From Kaistia sp. 32K (GTDB taxonomy: Bacteria; Pseudomonadota; Alphaproteobacteria; Rhizobiales; Kaistiaceae), in the NCBI RefSeq assembly GCF_016629525.1, contig NZ_AP024269.1, positions 1,240,001 through 1,304,000 on the forward strand: a DNA stretch of 64,000 bases. The letters are read 5' to 3'. Made by a program: the position numbers and the translations under genes. The first letter of the stretch is position 1, and every line of letters begins with the position of its first letter. Positions 1 to 8,921 of the stretch are shown in pieces. The notes beneath the pieces were generated by a model. It had not been told where the DNA came from, did no database searches, and was given only the letters and a program-made list of their open reading frames with translations.

Positions 1-33
1 CTTGGCTCTGTCCTTCTGCCCCGAAAAGCTCGT

Positions 34-52
34 TGACCGAACGGTTCGGTCA
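34..52. promoter_or_regulatory. Palindromic operator, probably for the TetR-family regulator
   Basis: The arms TGACCGAAC (34-42) and GTTCGGTCA (44-52) form a perfect 9-bp inverted repeat around one central base. A related site at 96-114 keeps the right arm exactly and 6 of 9 bases of the left arm. The two centres are 62 bp apart, both upstream of the TetR gene at 249. Paired palindromes of this kind are typical of autoregulated TetR genes that control a divergent efflux gene. The divergent gene would lie left of the window, so that part is inference. Confidence 0.65.
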
Positions 53-248
53 TTGGGTGCTTGAACTAGTCCCATCGATCGCCTAAATCAAGATCGAACT
101 GAACGGTTCGGTCAAAAAAATTCTGCGCTGCAACACAAGTTGGCGTTGATTGGATGGGCCGCCGCTTCTTGGTATTTTTGAAACGACGACGAAACGGACG
201 CGATTCAAGGCCGCTAGCGGCCAAGGCGCCCGGGAAGGGAGAAAGACC

Positions 249-914
249 GTGGCATTCGTAGATACGCCTGACATTGCCCAAGAGGATGGGGCAGGGCAGG
301 ATTCACGAAAGCGCGAGCAGATCATGCGCGGCGCCAGCCAGGTCTTTTTGGAGAAGGGCTTCGACGCGGCGAGCATGAACGACATCGCGCGGGCCGCGGG
401 CGTTTCGAAGGGCACGCTCTATGTCTATTTCGCCAACAAGGAGCGCTTGTTCGTCGAGCTGATCTCGTCGGAGAAGCGCGAAGAGCTCTTCCGGATCGTC
501 ACGCTCGATTTCGAAAACCACAATGTCGAGGCGGTTCTAAAGAAATTCGGCCGGGAGCTCTGCGAGATCCTGACCAAGCCCTATTACATCAAGGCGATGC
601 GGTCGGTGTTCTCGATCATCAACCGGATGCCGGAGATCGGGGTCGAGTTCTATTCGAACGGGCCGCTGCTCTGCACGGAGCTGCTCGCCAAATATCTCGA
701 TGCCCAGACCAAGGCGGGCGTGCTCGATATCGAGGATTGCCTGCTCGCCGCCCAGCAGTTCGTCGAACTGTCGCAGAGCGGCGTCATGCGCAGCGTCCTG
801 TTCGGGGTCATCGATACCCCCAACGCCGCGGAAATCGCACGCCGTGTCGACAGCGCCGTCGTCGTCTTCATGCGGTCCTATCGGGCGCAGCAGGCGGTTT
901 CCACCGCCGGCTGA
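249..914 (+). CDS. TetR/AcrR family transcriptional regulator
   Basis: One-component repressor of about 221 residues. The N-terminal TetR helix-turn-helix is clear: a helix with QVFLEKGFDAASMNDIA, then the recognition segment AGVSKGTLYVYFANKERLF. The C-terminal two thirds is a ligand/dimer domain that resembles the AcrR-type rhizobial regulators and gives no ligand clue. I chose the GTG at 249 because it follows a purine-rich GGGAAGGGAG ribosome site; the ATG at 150 would add 33 residues with no domain content. Two TetR-type palindromes lie upstream (34-52, 96-114), so autoregulation and control of a leftward gene outside the window are likely. The gene converges on the L,D-transpeptidase gene. 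Confidence 0.85.
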   Translation: MAFVDTPDIAQEDGAGQDSRKREQIMRGASQVFLEKGFDAASMNDIARAAGVSKGTLYVYFANKERLFVELISSEKREELFRIVTLDFENHNVEAVLKKFGRELCEILTKPYYIKAMRSVFSIINRMPEIGVEFYSNGPLLCTELLAKYLDAQTKAGVLDIEDCLLAAQQFVELSQSGVMRSVLFGVIDTPNAAEIARRVDSAVVVFMRSYRAQQAVSTAG

Positions 915-924
915 TCCGAGCGGG

Positions 925-944
925 CGGGCGGCCGGAGCCGCCCG
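925..944. terminator. GC-rich hairpin between convergent genes
   Basis: An 8-bp stem (CGGGCGGC / GCCGCCCG) with a CGGA loop fills most of the 39-bp gap between the convergent TetR and L,D-transpeptidase genes. There is no U-tract on either side, so a bidirectional terminator role is only suggested by position. Confidence 0.4.
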
Positions 945-953
945 ACTTCAACT

Positions 954-1577
954 TCAGCGGACGACGACCTTGGTGCCGATCGGCACGCGCGAATAGAGGT
1001 CGCTGACATCGGCGTTGACGAGGCGGATGCAGCCTGACGACACGTTGTGGCCGATCGTCCAGGGCTCGCTGGTGCCGTGAATGCGGAAGATCGTGTCCTG
1101 GCCGCCGCGATAGAGATACATGGCGCGGGCACCGAGCGGGTTCTTCGGGCCGCCCTCCATATAGGCCGGCAGGATGCGGCCCTTGGCGCGCTCGCGGGCG
1201 ATCATCTGGGGCGGCGGCGTCCAGCCCGGCCATTCCGCCTTGCGGCCGACCGTGACATTGCCCTTCCAGCCGAAGCCCTCGCGGCCGACGCCGACGCCGT
1301 AGCGCATGGCCTTGCCGTTGCCCTCGACGAGATAGAGGAACTTCTCGTCCGAGTGGATGACGATCGTGCCGGGCTTCTCGTTGGTCTCGTAGCGGACGCG
1401 CTGGCGCTGGTATTTGTAGGGAACCGCGGCGCCCGGCCCGGAGGCCTGCGGGCGGAAATTGTCGCTGCCCTGGAAAAGCATCTTGAAGAAGTTCTCGGCA
1501 TGGGCCGTGCCGCCGGCGGTGAAGGACACCGCTCCGGCGAGAAGCGAAGCTGCCAAGGTGCGTTTGAAATTCATCAT
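954..1577 (-). CDS. L,D-transpeptidase, YkuD/ErfK family, exported
   Basis: Periplasmic cysteine transpeptidase expected to form 3-3 peptidoglycan cross-links or attach proteins to peptidoglycan. The protein has about 207 residues. A signal peptide (MNFKRTLAASLLAG... ending near AHA-EN) is followed by the YkuD domain, with IVIHSDEKFLYLVEG at its start, the upstream histidine in RIHGTSEPW, and the catalytic cysteine in SSGCIRL. The family motif is usually SHGC; here the histidine is Ser, as in the paralogue at 9146. I chose the start at 1577 because the next upstream bases are a run of G resembling a ribosome site and it begins a clean signal peptide; longer frames lack this. A CRP-like site lies in the shared upstream region. 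Confidence 0.85.
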   Translation of the reverse strand: MMNFKRTLAASLLAGAVSFTAGGTAHAENFFKMLFQGSDNFRPQASGPGAAVPYKYQRQRVRYETNEKPGTIVIHSDEKFLYLVEGNGKAMRYGVGVGREGFGWKGNVTVGRKAEWPGWTPPPQMIARERAKGRILPAYMEGGPKNPLGARAMYLYRGGQDTIFRIHGTSEPWTIGHNVSSGCIRLVNADVSDLYSRVPIGTKVVVR

Positions 1578-1685
1578 GTCCCCCCTATCAGGCCGGTTTG
1601 CGCCATGAAGCGCCGTTTTGAATATTCGCACGATAGGATCGCGGTCTATCAGCGGCAACCTTCGTGCGAATCACGGGGCCGTGAT

Positions 1686-1701
1686 TGTGATTGCGATCAC
1701 A
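1686..1701. promoter_or_regulatory. CRP/FNR-type binding site (TGTGA-N6-TCACA)
   Basis: The sequence is an exact TGTGA TTGCGA TCACA palindrome. It overlaps a second inverted repeat, AATCAC (1669-1674) / GTGATT (1681-1686). It sits in the divergent promoter region, about 109 bp upstream of the L,D-transpeptidase start and 121 bp upstream of the ABC transporter start. The match is to the classical CRP consensus; which alphaproteobacterial CRP/FNR relative would bind it is unknown. Confidence 0.55.
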
Positions 1702-1821
1702 GAGCCTGCATTCTCCAGTTGGCTCATTAAGTTTCGGTAACGTGGCGGCCATCTCGCCGTCAGACGCCCGCCGCGATAGTGGGGCCGACAGTCAGGCCAC
1801 CTGTGCCGGTTGGAGATCTAC

Positions 1822-3573
1822 ATGCGCAAGCTTAAGTCAGCACTGGCGACCGTGCTGCGAATCGCGCTTCCCTATTTTCGTTCATCAGACATGTGGGTGG
1901 CGCTCGGCCTTCTGGCCGTCGTCATCGGGCTCAGGCTTTTCAATGTCTGGCTGGACGTAAAATTCAACTATTGGAACAACGATTTCTATACAGCCCTTCA
2001 GAAGAAGGACTGGTCGACCTTCGCCTACCAGATGTTCGTCGTGTTCTCCTGGATCGCGGCGCTGACGATCATTACGACGGTCTATCAGCTCTACTTCTCG
2101 CAATGGTTGCAGATCCGCTGGCGCAACTGGCTGACGCAGAAATACGTGAACGGCTGGATGGCGAAGGGCACGCATTATCGTATGCGCCTGGCCGGCAATC
2201 CCGCCGACAATCCCGACCAGCGTATCGCCGAGGACGCCGACCGCTTTACCGACGGTGCGCTGTCGATCGGCGTGGCGTTGCTCGGCCAGATCGTCACGCT
2301 CATCACCTTCATCTTCATTCTCTGGAGCCTGTCCTCGTCGGCGCCACTGATCATCTTCGGCAAGAGCTACGCCATTCCGGGCTATCTTGTCTGGCTGGCG
2401 CTCGGATACGCGATTATAGGCACGGCGCTGACGCACTGGGTCGGCAAGCCGCTGGTGGCGCTGAGCTACCAGCAGCAGCGCTTTGAAGCCGATTTCCGCT
2501 TCGCGCTGGTGCGCCTGCGCGAGAACGGCGAGGAGGTCGCGCTTCTGAAAGGCGAGCCGGCCGAGCGCGCCGGTCTCTACGACCGCTTCGGCTCGGTGCT
2601 TTCCAATTTCTATCAGATCATGAGCCGGACCAAGCGGCTGACCTTCCTGACCGCCGGCTACAGCCAGCTCGCCGTCATCTTTCCGTTCATCCTGATCAGC
2701 CCCCTCTATTTCGCCGGCACGATCGAACTCGGCGGCCTGACGCAGGTCGCCTCCGCCTTCGGCACGGTGCAGGGGGCGCTGTCCTTCTTCGTCACGGCCT
2801 ATTCGACGCTTGCGGGCTGGAAGGCGGTGGTCGATCGTCTCGACGGTTTCGAGCATGCGATCGAGCACTCCGAAGAGCTGGAGCGCCAGGGGCCGTCGCT
2901 GCAGCCCGACAGCGCCGCGTCGGATCTCGTCATCCGCGACCTGACCGTCCATCTTCCGGACGGCCGCGAGATCGTCGATGTGCCGGCGCTGACGCTGGTG
3001 CCGCGCGAGCGTGTGCTGCTCACCGGTCCGTCCGGCTCGGGCAAGTCGAGCCTGTTTCGGGCGCTCAGCGGCATCTGGCCGTTCGGCAACGGCTCGATCC
3101 ACATCCCGCAGGGGGCCGATCTCCTGACCCTGCCGCAGGGGGCCTACATGCCGCTCGGTACGATCCGCGCCGCGCTCGCCTATCCACGCGATCCCGAAAC
3201 GCTCTCGACGGAGCAGGCGGAGGACGCGCTGCAGGCGGTTGGCTTGTCGCGGCTGGTGCCCGAGCTCGACGTTGACGTGCATTGGGGCAACCGCCTGTCG
3301 GGCGGCGAGCAACAGCGCGTCGCCATTGCCCGGGCGATCCTCGCCGCGCCCGACTGGCTGCTGCTTGACGAGGCGACGAGCGCGCTCGACGAGAAAGCCG
3401 AAGCCGCCGTCTACAATCTGATCCGCGAGAGGCTGCCGCAGACGACGGTGATCTCGATCGGCCATCGTTCGAGCCTGACGGCGCTGCATGACCGCATCCT
3501 CGAACTCGTCGAGAACGGCGGCGGCAGTCATGTGCTCGTTGAGCGGTCCGAGCCGGCGCTGGCGCCGGCCTGA
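1822..3573 (+). CDS. SbmA/BacA-related ABC transporter, permease fused to ATPase
   Basis: Inner-membrane ABC half-transporter of 583 residues. The N-terminal half has several hydrophobic spans (ABC_membrane_2 / SbmA-BacA type, roughly residues 20-330). The C-terminal ATPase has Walker A GPSGSGKSS, signature LSGGEQQRVA and Walker B LLLDEATSALD followed by the H-loop IGHRS. The family (YddA, BacA-related proteins with a fused ATPase) is linked to peptide or very-long-chain fatty acid transport; the substrate here is not visible. The ATG at 1822 follows GGAG with good spacing; a TTG 12 bases earlier is less likely. It is divergent from the L,D-transpeptidase gene and shares the CRP-like site region. 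Confidence 0.85.
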   Translation: MRKLKSALATVLRIALPYFRSSDMWVALGLLAVVIGLRLFNVWLDVKFNYWNNDFYTALQKKDWSTFAYQMFVVFSWIAALTIITTVYQLYFSQWLQIRWRNWLTQKYVNGWMAKGTHYRMRLAGNPADNPDQRIAEDADRFTDGALSIGVALLGQIVTLITFIFILWSLSSSAPLIIFGKSYAIPGYLVWLALGYAIIGTALTHWVGKPLVALSYQQQRFEADFRFALVRLRENGEEVALLKGEPAERAGLYDRFGSVLSNFYQIMSRTKRLTFLTAGYSQLAVIFPFILISPLYFAGTIELGGLTQVASAFGTVQGALSFFVTAYSTLAGWKAVVDRLDGFEHAIEHSEELERQGPSLQPDSAASDLVIRDLTVHLPDGREIVDVPALTLVPRERVLLTGPSGSGKSSLFRALSGIWPFGNGSIHIPQGADLLTLPQGAYMPLGTIRAALAYPRDPETLSTEQAEDALQAVGLSRLVPELDVDVHWGNRLSGGEQQRVAIARAILAAPDWLLLDEATSALDEKAEAAVYNLIRERLPQTTVISIGHRSSLTALHDRILELVENGGGSHVLVERSEPALAPA

Positions 3574-3669
3574 GATTGTATTTCCCGTGAGGCTCTATGG
3601 ACGCAATTGTTTACCTCTGTCGAACAGTGTGTCGTGTCGCTGCTATGTTTCGGTCAGGCGTGTAATGAA

Positions 3670-3690
3670 TTAATCTTGGCGTCAGATTAA
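3670..3690. promoter_or_regulatory. Inverted repeat upstream of doxX
   Basis: The arms TTAATCT (3670-3676) and AGATTAA (3684-3690) are perfect over 7 bp with a 7-base spacer, 33 bp upstream of the DoxX start. The AT-rich composition and position fit an operator overlapping a promoter; the cognate regulator is unknown. Confidence 0.4.
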
Positions 3691-3723
3691 ATTGAACAGC
3701 CATGATGGCGCCTGGAGAGAGCA

Positions 3724-4188
3724 ATGTCCGATACCACGTCGCAGAAGTTGATCGTGCCTGCCTTTAGCGGGATCTACTCGGCTACACCGGTCTTCGAGGC
3801 GCTGCTGCGCTTCGTCGTCGGCTTCTGGCTGGTGCCGCATGGCGCGCAGAAGCTTTTCGGCCTGTTCGGCGGTGGCGGCATTGAGGGCACGGCCGGCTTC
3901 TTCGCCCAGATCGGTCTTCAGCCCGCCGTGCTGCTGGCGACGCTCGCCGGCCTCGGTGAGTTCTTCGGCGGCCTGTTCCTGGCGATCGGCCTGTTGACCC
4001 GCCCGGCAGCCCTCGTCGCCGCCTTCGTCCTGCTGGTCGCGACGCTCTCCGTCCATATCGGCAACGGCTTCTTCGCAGCCAACGGCGGCTTCGAATACGC
4101 CTCGCTCTGGTTCTTCGCCGCGCTCTACTTCGTCTTCAAGGGCGGCAACGAGTATTCGGTCGACGCCAAGATCGGCCGCGCGATCTGA
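3724..4188 (+). CDS. DoxX family membrane protein
   Basis: Small integral membrane protein of 154 residues. The DoxX pattern is clear: an N-terminal span with LRFVVGFWLVPHGAQKLFG, then the glycine-rich loop GLGEFFGGLFLAIGLLTRPAAL and a further span. About four transmembrane helices are expected. DoxX relatives are associated with thiol/redox stress in several bacteria, but the biochemical activity is not settled and nothing here narrows it. A GAGAG ribosome site precedes the ATG. The gene appears monocistronic: an inverted repeat lies before it and a strong terminator after it. Confidence 0.85.
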   Translation: MSDTTSQKLIVPAFSGIYSATPVFEALLRFVVGFWLVPHGAQKLFGLFGGGGIEGTAGFFAQIGLQPAVLLATLAGLGEFFGGLFLAIGLLTRPAALVAAFVLLVATLSVHIGNGFFAANGGFEYASLWFFAALYFVFKGGNEYSVDAKIGRAI

Positions 4189-4212
4189 TCGCTGCGATCC
4201 TTCGAGACATAG

Positions 4213-4238
4213 AAAGGCCGCCTCCGGGCGGCCTTTTT
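4213..4238 (+). terminator. Rho-independent terminator after doxX
   Basis: A GGCCGCC / GGCGGCC stem with a TCCG loop is followed by five T, 25 bp after the doxX stop codon. Confidence 0.85.
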
Positions 4239-4279
4239 GCTTTGGTGTCATCGGCACGTGAGGTTGCCCGTTCACGGTC

Positions 4280-4351
4280 GATGCGGTACGAAACGCGCCG
4301 CTGGACGCGGTACAAAACGTACCAATTGATGCGGTACAAGACGTATCGCGT
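4280..4351. repeat. Three tandem 24-bp repeats in the hisS leader
   Basis: Units at 4280-4303, 4304-4327 and 4328-4351 share the phase-locked core GCGGTAC (at 4283, 4307 and 4331), followed by an A-rich AAACG block. The middle unit contains GGTAC-AAAAC-GTACC, an imperfect palindrome. The repeats end 20 bp before the hisS ATG, so they lie in its promoter or 5' leader. Iterated operator, antitermination structure and simple tandem duplication are all possible. Confidence 0.7.
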
Positions 4352-4371
4352 GAGAGACGGGATCGACGGAA

Positions 4372-5862
4372 ATGGCCGAGAAAGACAAGACGAACGCCCT
4401 GAAGGCGCGCCTGCCGCGTGGGCTCGTCGATCGCCATGCCGGCGCGATCAAGACGGCCGATCGGATGATCTCAACGATTCGAGGCGTGTACGAGCTCTAC
4501 GGCTTCGAGCCGGTCGAGACGCCGCTGATCGAATACACGGATTCGCTCGGCAAGTTCCTGCCGGACCAGGACCGTCCGAACGAGGGCGTGTTCTCGTTTC
4601 AGGACGATGACGAGCAGTGGCTGAGCCTGCGCTACGATTTGACGGCGCCGCTCGCCCGCTATGTCGCCGAGAACTACGACCAGCTGCCGAAGCCCTATCG
4701 CAGCTATCGCAACGGCTGGGTTTTCCGCAACGAGAAGCCGGGCCCGGGCCGCTTCCGCCAGTTCATGCAGTTCGACGCCGACACGGTGGGCGCCGCGTCG
4801 CCGGCCGCCGACGCCGAGATGTGCATGATGATGGCCGACACGCTGGAAGCGCTCGGCATCCAGCGCGGCGACTATCTGATCCGCGTCAACAACCGCAAGG
4901 TGCTCGACGGCGTCATGGAGGCGATCGGCCTCGCCGGACCCGAGAACGCCGGCAAGCGGCTGACGGTGCTGCGCGCCATCGACAAGCTCGACAAATTCGG
5001 TCCCGAGGGCGTCAAGCTCCTGCTCGGCGAAGGCCGCAAGGACGAGAGCGGGGACTTCACCAAGGGCGCCGGCCTCGACGAGGCGGGCGTCGCGACGGTG
5101 ATGCAATATGTCGCCGCGCAGTCGAGCGTCGGCAACGAGGCGACCGTCGAGAGCATCCGCAAGCACATCGAGCTTGGCCCGTCCGGCGTCGAGGGCCTGA
5201 ACGAGCTTGACCAGATCGCCATCATCACCACGGCGGCGGGTTATGCCGACCGCATCAAGATCGACCCCTCCGTCGTGCGCGGCCTCGAATATTACACCGG
5301 CCCCGTCTTCGAGGCCGAGCTCCTGTTCGAGACGGTGAACGAGAAGGGCGAGCCGGCGCGCTTCGGCTCGGTCGGCGGCGGTGGCCGCTATGACGGGCTG
5401 GTCGGCCGCTTCCGCAGTGAATCGATCCCGGCCACCGGCTTCTCGATTGGCGTCTCCCGCCTGATGGCGGCGCTGACGGCGCTCGGCAAGGTTTCCGAGG
5501 AAGCCGAGGTTGGTCCGGTCGTCGTGACGATCTTCGACCGCGACCGCGTCGGCGAATACCAGAAGATGGTCAAGGACCTGCGCGACGCCGGCATCCGCGC
5601 CGAGCTCTATCTCGGCGGTTCCGGCCCGAAGGCGCAGCTGAAATATGCCGACAAGCGCAACGCGCCCTGCGTGATCATCCAGGGCGGGGACGAGAAGGCG
5701 AAGGGCGTCATCCAGGTCAAGGATCTGGCGCTCGGCAAGCAGATGTCGGCGGAGATCACTGACAACGCCACCTGGCGCGAGGCGCGTCCCGCCCAGGTCG
5801 AGGTGCCCGAGGCCGATCTGGTCGCGGCGGTACGCGAAATCCTGGCGCGGCAAGCGGGGTGA
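4372..5862 (+). CDS. hisS: Histidine--tRNA ligase
   Basis: Class II aminoacyl-tRNA synthetase that charges tRNA-His; 496 residues, the long alphaproteobacterial type. Visible motifs are motif 1 around the helix containing [12 protein letters not shown], motif 2 at about residues 112-134 ([19 protein letters not shown]), the histidine-binding [11 protein letters not shown] at about 304, and motif 3 [13 protein letters not shown] followed by GFSIGVSRL. The C-terminal anticodon-binding domain is present. It is the first gene of a hisS-hisZ-hisG operon with overlapping stop and start codons, which couples tRNA charging to the entry step of histidine biosynthesis. The 24-bp tandem repeats just upstream are the only unusual regulatory feature. 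Confidence 0.95.
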   Translation: MAEKDKTNALKARLPRGLVDRHAGAIKTADRMISTIRGVYELYGFEPVETPLIEYTDSLGKFLPDQDRPNEGVFSFQDDDEQWLSLRYDLTAPLARYVAENYDQLPKPYRSYRNGWVFRNEKPGPGRFRQFMQFDADTVGAASPAADAEMCMMMADTLEALGIQRGDYLIRVNNRKVLDGVMEAIGLAGPENAGKRLTVLRAIDKLDKFGPEGVKLLLGEGRKDESGDFTKGAGLDEAGVATVMQYVAAQSSVGNEATVESIRKHIELGPSGVEGLNELDQIAIITTAAGYADRIKIDPSVVRGLEYYTGPVFEAELLFETVNEKGEPARFGSVGGGGRYDGLVGRFRSESIPATGFSIGVSRLMAALTALGKVSEEAEVGPVVVTIFDRDRVGEYQKMVKDLRDAGIRAELYLGGSGPKAQLKYADKRNAPCVIIQGGDEKAKGVIQVKDLALGKQMSAEITDNATWREARPAQVEVPEADLVAAVREILARQAG

Positions 5863-6980
5863 CGGACATGGTCGATACGACGCAACTGCGCGTACTTCTT
5901 TCCGAGGCGGGCTACCGCTTCGTCGAGCCGCCGATCGTCTCCGACGCCGACGTCTTTCTCGACGTGGCGGGCGAGGATCTGCGTCGCCGGCTCTATCTGA
6001 CGTCGAACGCCGAGGGCCGCGAGCAGTGCCTCCGGCCCGAGTTCACCATTCCGGTCTGCCTGCAGCACCTCGCCTCCGGCGACGCGCACCGCACGGCCGA
6101 CTACGCCTATCTCGGCCCGGTCTTCCGGCAGCGCGAGGGCGGCGTCAATGGCGAGTTCCTGCAGGCCGGCATCGAGTCGCTCGGCCGCACCGACCGCATA
6201 ACCGCCGATGCCGACGTCCTGGCGCTGGCGCTCGACGCCGTCCGCGTCTTCGGCCTCGACGAGCCGATCGTGCGGATCGGCGATTCCGCGCTGTTCGCCG
6301 CCGTCATCGACCAGCTGGGCGTCGCCGCCGTCTGGAAGCGCCGCCTGTCGCGCGCCTTCGGCGACCGGACCCGGCTCGACGCGACGATCGAGCGGCTCTC
6401 CGGCGGCAAGCCGGCCGAGGCGCCGGCGCATGCCGGCTTCCTGGCCGCGCTCGACGGCACCGACCACGACGCCGCGCACCGGATCGTCGAGGATCTGCTG
6501 TCGATCGCCGGCATTCGCGCCGTCGGCGGCCGTTCGGCCGGCGAGATCGCCGATCGCTTCCTCGAGCAGTCGGCGCTGGCCGCCGGCGGCGGGCTCGACG
6601 AGCGCGCCCGGGCGGTCCTGCTTCGCTTCCTCCGGGTCGTCGGCAAGCCGACCGCCGTGATCGAGGATCTGAGGGCGCTCGCCACCGAGGAAAAGATCGA
6701 CATTGACGCGACGATCGACGGCTTCGAGAAGCGCGCCGATGGCCTCGCCCGGCGCGGCATCGATCTCGACCGCCTCGACTTCGCCGCCGATTTCGGCCGT
6801 CGCCTCGACTATTATTCGGGCTTCGTCTTCGAGATCTACGACAAGGCGCTACCCGCCGGCCAGCAGGTCGTCGGCGGCGGCCGCTATGACCGGCTGATGC
6901 CGCTCCTCGGCGCCAAGTCGACCGTGCCCGCCGTTGGCTTCGCCCTCTGGCTCGATCGCGTGAAGGAAGTAACGGCATGA
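5859..6980 (+). CDS. hisZ: ATP phosphoribosyltransferase regulatory subunit
   Basis: HisZ is a catalytically inactive paralogue of histidyl-tRNA synthetase that combines with HisG to form the regulated first enzyme of histidine synthesis. This 373-residue protein keeps the class II core, with [14 protein letters not shown], the histidine-site relative [15 protein letters not shown] and [13 protein letters not shown], but ends without the anticodon-binding domain. It starts with GTG at 5859, overlapping the hisS stop by 4 bases; an ATG at 5868 is an alternative start. Its stop overlaps the hisG start by 4 bases, so translational coupling is likely. Confidence 0.92.
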   Translation: MTDMVDTTQLRVLLSEAGYRFVEPPIVSDADVFLDVAGEDLRRRLYLTSNAEGREQCLRPEFTIPVCLQHLASGDAHRTADYAYLGPVFRQREGGVNGEFLQAGIESLGRTDRITADADVLALALDAVRVFGLDEPIVRIGDSALFAAVIDQLGVAAVWKRRLSRAFGDRTRLDATIERLSGGKPAEAPAHAGFLAALDGTDHDAAHRIVEDLLSIAGIRAVGGRSAGEIADRFLEQSALAAGGGLDERARAVLLRFLRVVGKPTAVIEDLRALATEEKIDIDATIDGFEKRADGLARRGIDLDRLDFAADFGRRLDYYSGFVFEIYDKALPAGQQVVGGGRYDRLMPLLGAKSTVPAVGFALWLDRVKEVTA

Positions 6981-7960
6981 CCGACGCCCCGCTCGTTCTC
7001 GCCGTCCCCTCCAAGGGCCGGCTGCAGGAAAACGCCAACGCCTTCTTCGCGCGCGCCGGGCTTCCGGTGGTGCAGCAGGGCAGCGCCCGCAGCTATCGCG
7101 GCCGCATCGGCGGCCTGCCGGATGTCGAGGTCGCGTTCCTCTCGGCCTCCGAAATCACGCGCGAGCTGGCGGCCGGGTCCGTCCATCTCGGCATTACCGG
7201 CCGCGATCTCGTCGAGGAGGAAGTCTCCGACTTCGCCCAGCGGCTCGATCTGGTCCTGCCGCTCGGCTTCGGCCATGCCGATGTCGTCGTCGCCGTGCCG
7301 GAAGCGTGGATCGACGTTCGCTGCATGGCGGATCTCGACGACGTCGCCGCCGACTTCCGCGCCGGCCATGGCCGCTGGCTGACCGTCGCGACGAAATACG
7401 TCAACCTGACGCGTCGCTTCTTCACGCAGCACGGCATCGCCGACTACCGCATCGTCGAGAGCCTCGGCGCGACGGAGGGGGCGCCGGCTTCGGGCGCCGC
7501 CGATCTCATCGTCGACATCACCTCGACCGGATCGACGCTCGCCGCCAATGCGCTCAAGGTCATCGGCGACGGCGTCATCCTGCAGTCCGAGGCGCATCTG
7601 GTCGCGAGCCTTTCTACCAACTGGAGCGGGGCTGCGCGCGGCGCGCTGCGCACCATTCTGGACCGGATCGAGGCGGAGGCGGCGGGGCGTTCGCTGCGGG
7701 AGATCCGCGCCGACGTCGTCGATCCCGAGGGCGCGGCCAGGGTCGCGGCCGACCGTTTCGGCGCGACGGCGCCGTTCGGCCTCGCCAACGGCCAGTTCCT
7801 GCTGCATTGCCCGGCCTCGAAGGTCTATGCCTGCGCGGAATGGCTGCGGACGGGCGCCGGCGCGCGCACCGTTTCGGTCGCCCGCATCGAGACGGTCTTC
7901 TCGGCAACGAGCCCGCTGACGGAGCATCTGCTCGGCCGCATCGACGGCCGCGCCGCCTGA
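6977..7960 (+). CDS. hisG: ATP phosphoribosyltransferase
   Basis: Catalyses ATP + PRPP to phosphoribosyl-ATP, the committed step of histidine synthesis. The 327-residue protein starts with [17 protein letters not shown] and contains the PRPP-binding stretch [21 protein letters not shown]. HisZ-dependent short-form enzymes are usually near 210 residues, so this one carries extra C-terminal sequence (about residues 225-327) despite the adjacent hisZ. I recall similar longer HisG proteins in some rhizobial lineages, but do not claim an ACT domain. It begins within the last codons of hisZ. Confidence 0.92.
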   Translation: MTDAPLVLAVPSKGRLQENANAFFARAGLPVVQQGSARSYRGRIGGLPDVEVAFLSASEITRELAAGSVHLGITGRDLVEEEVSDFAQRLDLVLPLGFGHADVVVAVPEAWIDVRCMADLDDVAADFRAGHGRWLTVATKYVNLTRRFFTQHGIADYRIVESLGATEGAPASGAADLIVDITSTGSTLAANALKVIGDGVILQSEAHLVASLSTNWSGAARGALRTILDRIEAEAAGRSLREIRADVVDPEGAARVAADRFGATAPFGLANGQFLLHCPASKVYACAEWLRTGAGARTVSVARIETVFSATSPLTEHLLGRIDGRAA

Positions 7961-8100
7961 TCGGCAGCCGCCAGGCTGGTTCGCCGGCTTGGCGACGCGT
8001 CATGCGTGCATCGCATTGCTGCGTTGCGATATCGTGTTTTGCAATGCAGCGAAATGCGGCTTACCTTTGCGTCATCACCCCATGAAAGGGAGAGACGCAA

Positions 8101-8259
8101 ATGTTCAAGTCCCTGAAGAAGCTGAAGCGCAGCTGGTCTGACTACGTCAACTACGATCCCGAGGCCGAGCGGCTCGCCCAGGCCGGCGATCTCATCGACC
8201 TTGAGATGATCCAGCGCGATCTCGACCGCCGCGGCCGGCGCTCCTACGGCGGCTACTGA
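8101..8259 (+). CDS. Small conserved-looking protein, 52 residues
   Basis: A short reading frame from ATG 8101, preceded by AAAGGGAGAGACGCAA with a good ribosome site. It encodes MFKSLKKLKRSW..., then an acidic/hydrophobic middle (LAQAGDLIDLEMIQRDLDRRG) and ends SYGGY. The Leu-Ala-Gln-Ala...Asp-Leu...Asp-Arg-Arg pattern resembles DUF3563-type small proteins of proteobacteria, but that match is from memory and weak. It has no signal peptide or membrane span. The last 7 bases overlap the 3' end of tag on the other strand. Confidence 0.6.
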   Translation: MFKSLKKLKRSWSDYVNYDPEAERLAQAGDLIDLEMIQRDLDRRGRRSYGGY

Positions 8260-8897
8260 GCCGCCGCCCTGCCGGGCAGCGTCAGCCCCTGACGCAGCCG
8301 CAAGGCTTCGGCGCGGCAATGACAGCCTTCGAGGTGGTCGTTGACGAGCCCCATGGCCTGCATGAAGGCATAGACGGTGGTCGGCCCGACGAAGCTCCAG
8401 CCGCGCCGCTTGAGATCCTTCGAAAGCCGGACCGAGGTCGGCGATGTCGCCGGCATTTCTCCTTTGACGAACCGCGCCGGGCGCTCGCTCGCCGGCGGCT
8501 CGAAACTCCACACATAGGCTGCGATCGAGCCTTCGGTTTCGATCAGCTTCAGCGCCTGCTTCGCATTGTTGATGGTCGAGGCGATCTTGCCGCGATGGCG
8601 GACGATGCCCGTGTCGGCGAGCAGCCTCGCGACATCGGCCTCGCCGAAGCGCGCGATCTTTTCCGGATCGAAGCCTTCGAAGGCGTTCCGGAAGTTCTCG
8701 CGTTTCTTCAGGATCGTCAGCCAGGACAGGCCGGACTGAAAGCCCTCGAGGCACAATTTCTCGAACAGACGGCGATCGTCCGTCACCGGCCGCCCCCATT
8801 CCTTGTCGTGATAGGCCTGGTACATCTCGGTGCCGTGCGACCACCAGCACCGGGCCAGTCCGTCGTCACCGGCAAGAAGTCCATCGGGGAGGGGCAT
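8253..8897 (-). CDS. tag: DNA-3-methyladenine glycosylase I
   Basis: Base-excision repair enzyme that removes 3-methyladenine from alkylated DNA; 214 residues, the normal length. Family markers include the N-terminal RCWWSHGTEMYQAYHDKEWGRP, the catalytic-region glutamate in CLEGFQSGLSWLTIL, the repeat-like KRENFRNAF, and the C-terminal zinc-site histidine/cysteine segment with NDHLEGCHCR. The gene is monocistronic, tail-to-tail with the 52-residue protein. An exact GTTC-N7-GTTC box lies 25 bp upstream of the start, suggesting LexA/SOS control. Confidence 0.93.
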   Translation of the reverse strand: MPLPDGLLAGDDGLARCWWSHGTEMYQAYHDKEWGRPVTDDRRLFEKLCLEGFQSGLSWLTILKKRENFRNAFEGFDPEKIARFGEADVARLLADTGIVRHRGKIASTINNAKQALKLIETEGSIAAYVWSFEPPASERPARFVKGEMPATSPTSVRLSKDLKRRGWSFVGPTTVYAFMQAMGLVNDHLEGCHCRAEALRLRQGLTLPGRAAAQ

Positions 8898-8921
8898 GGG
8901 GCGCTCGCGGGCTGTTGAGAG

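Noticed and set aside
4242..4610. A 122-codon frame over the 24-bp repeats with an octapeptide-like repeat
   Set aside because: Most of it overlaps hisS in another frame and it has no ribosome site; the peptide repeat is a by-product of the 24-bp period.
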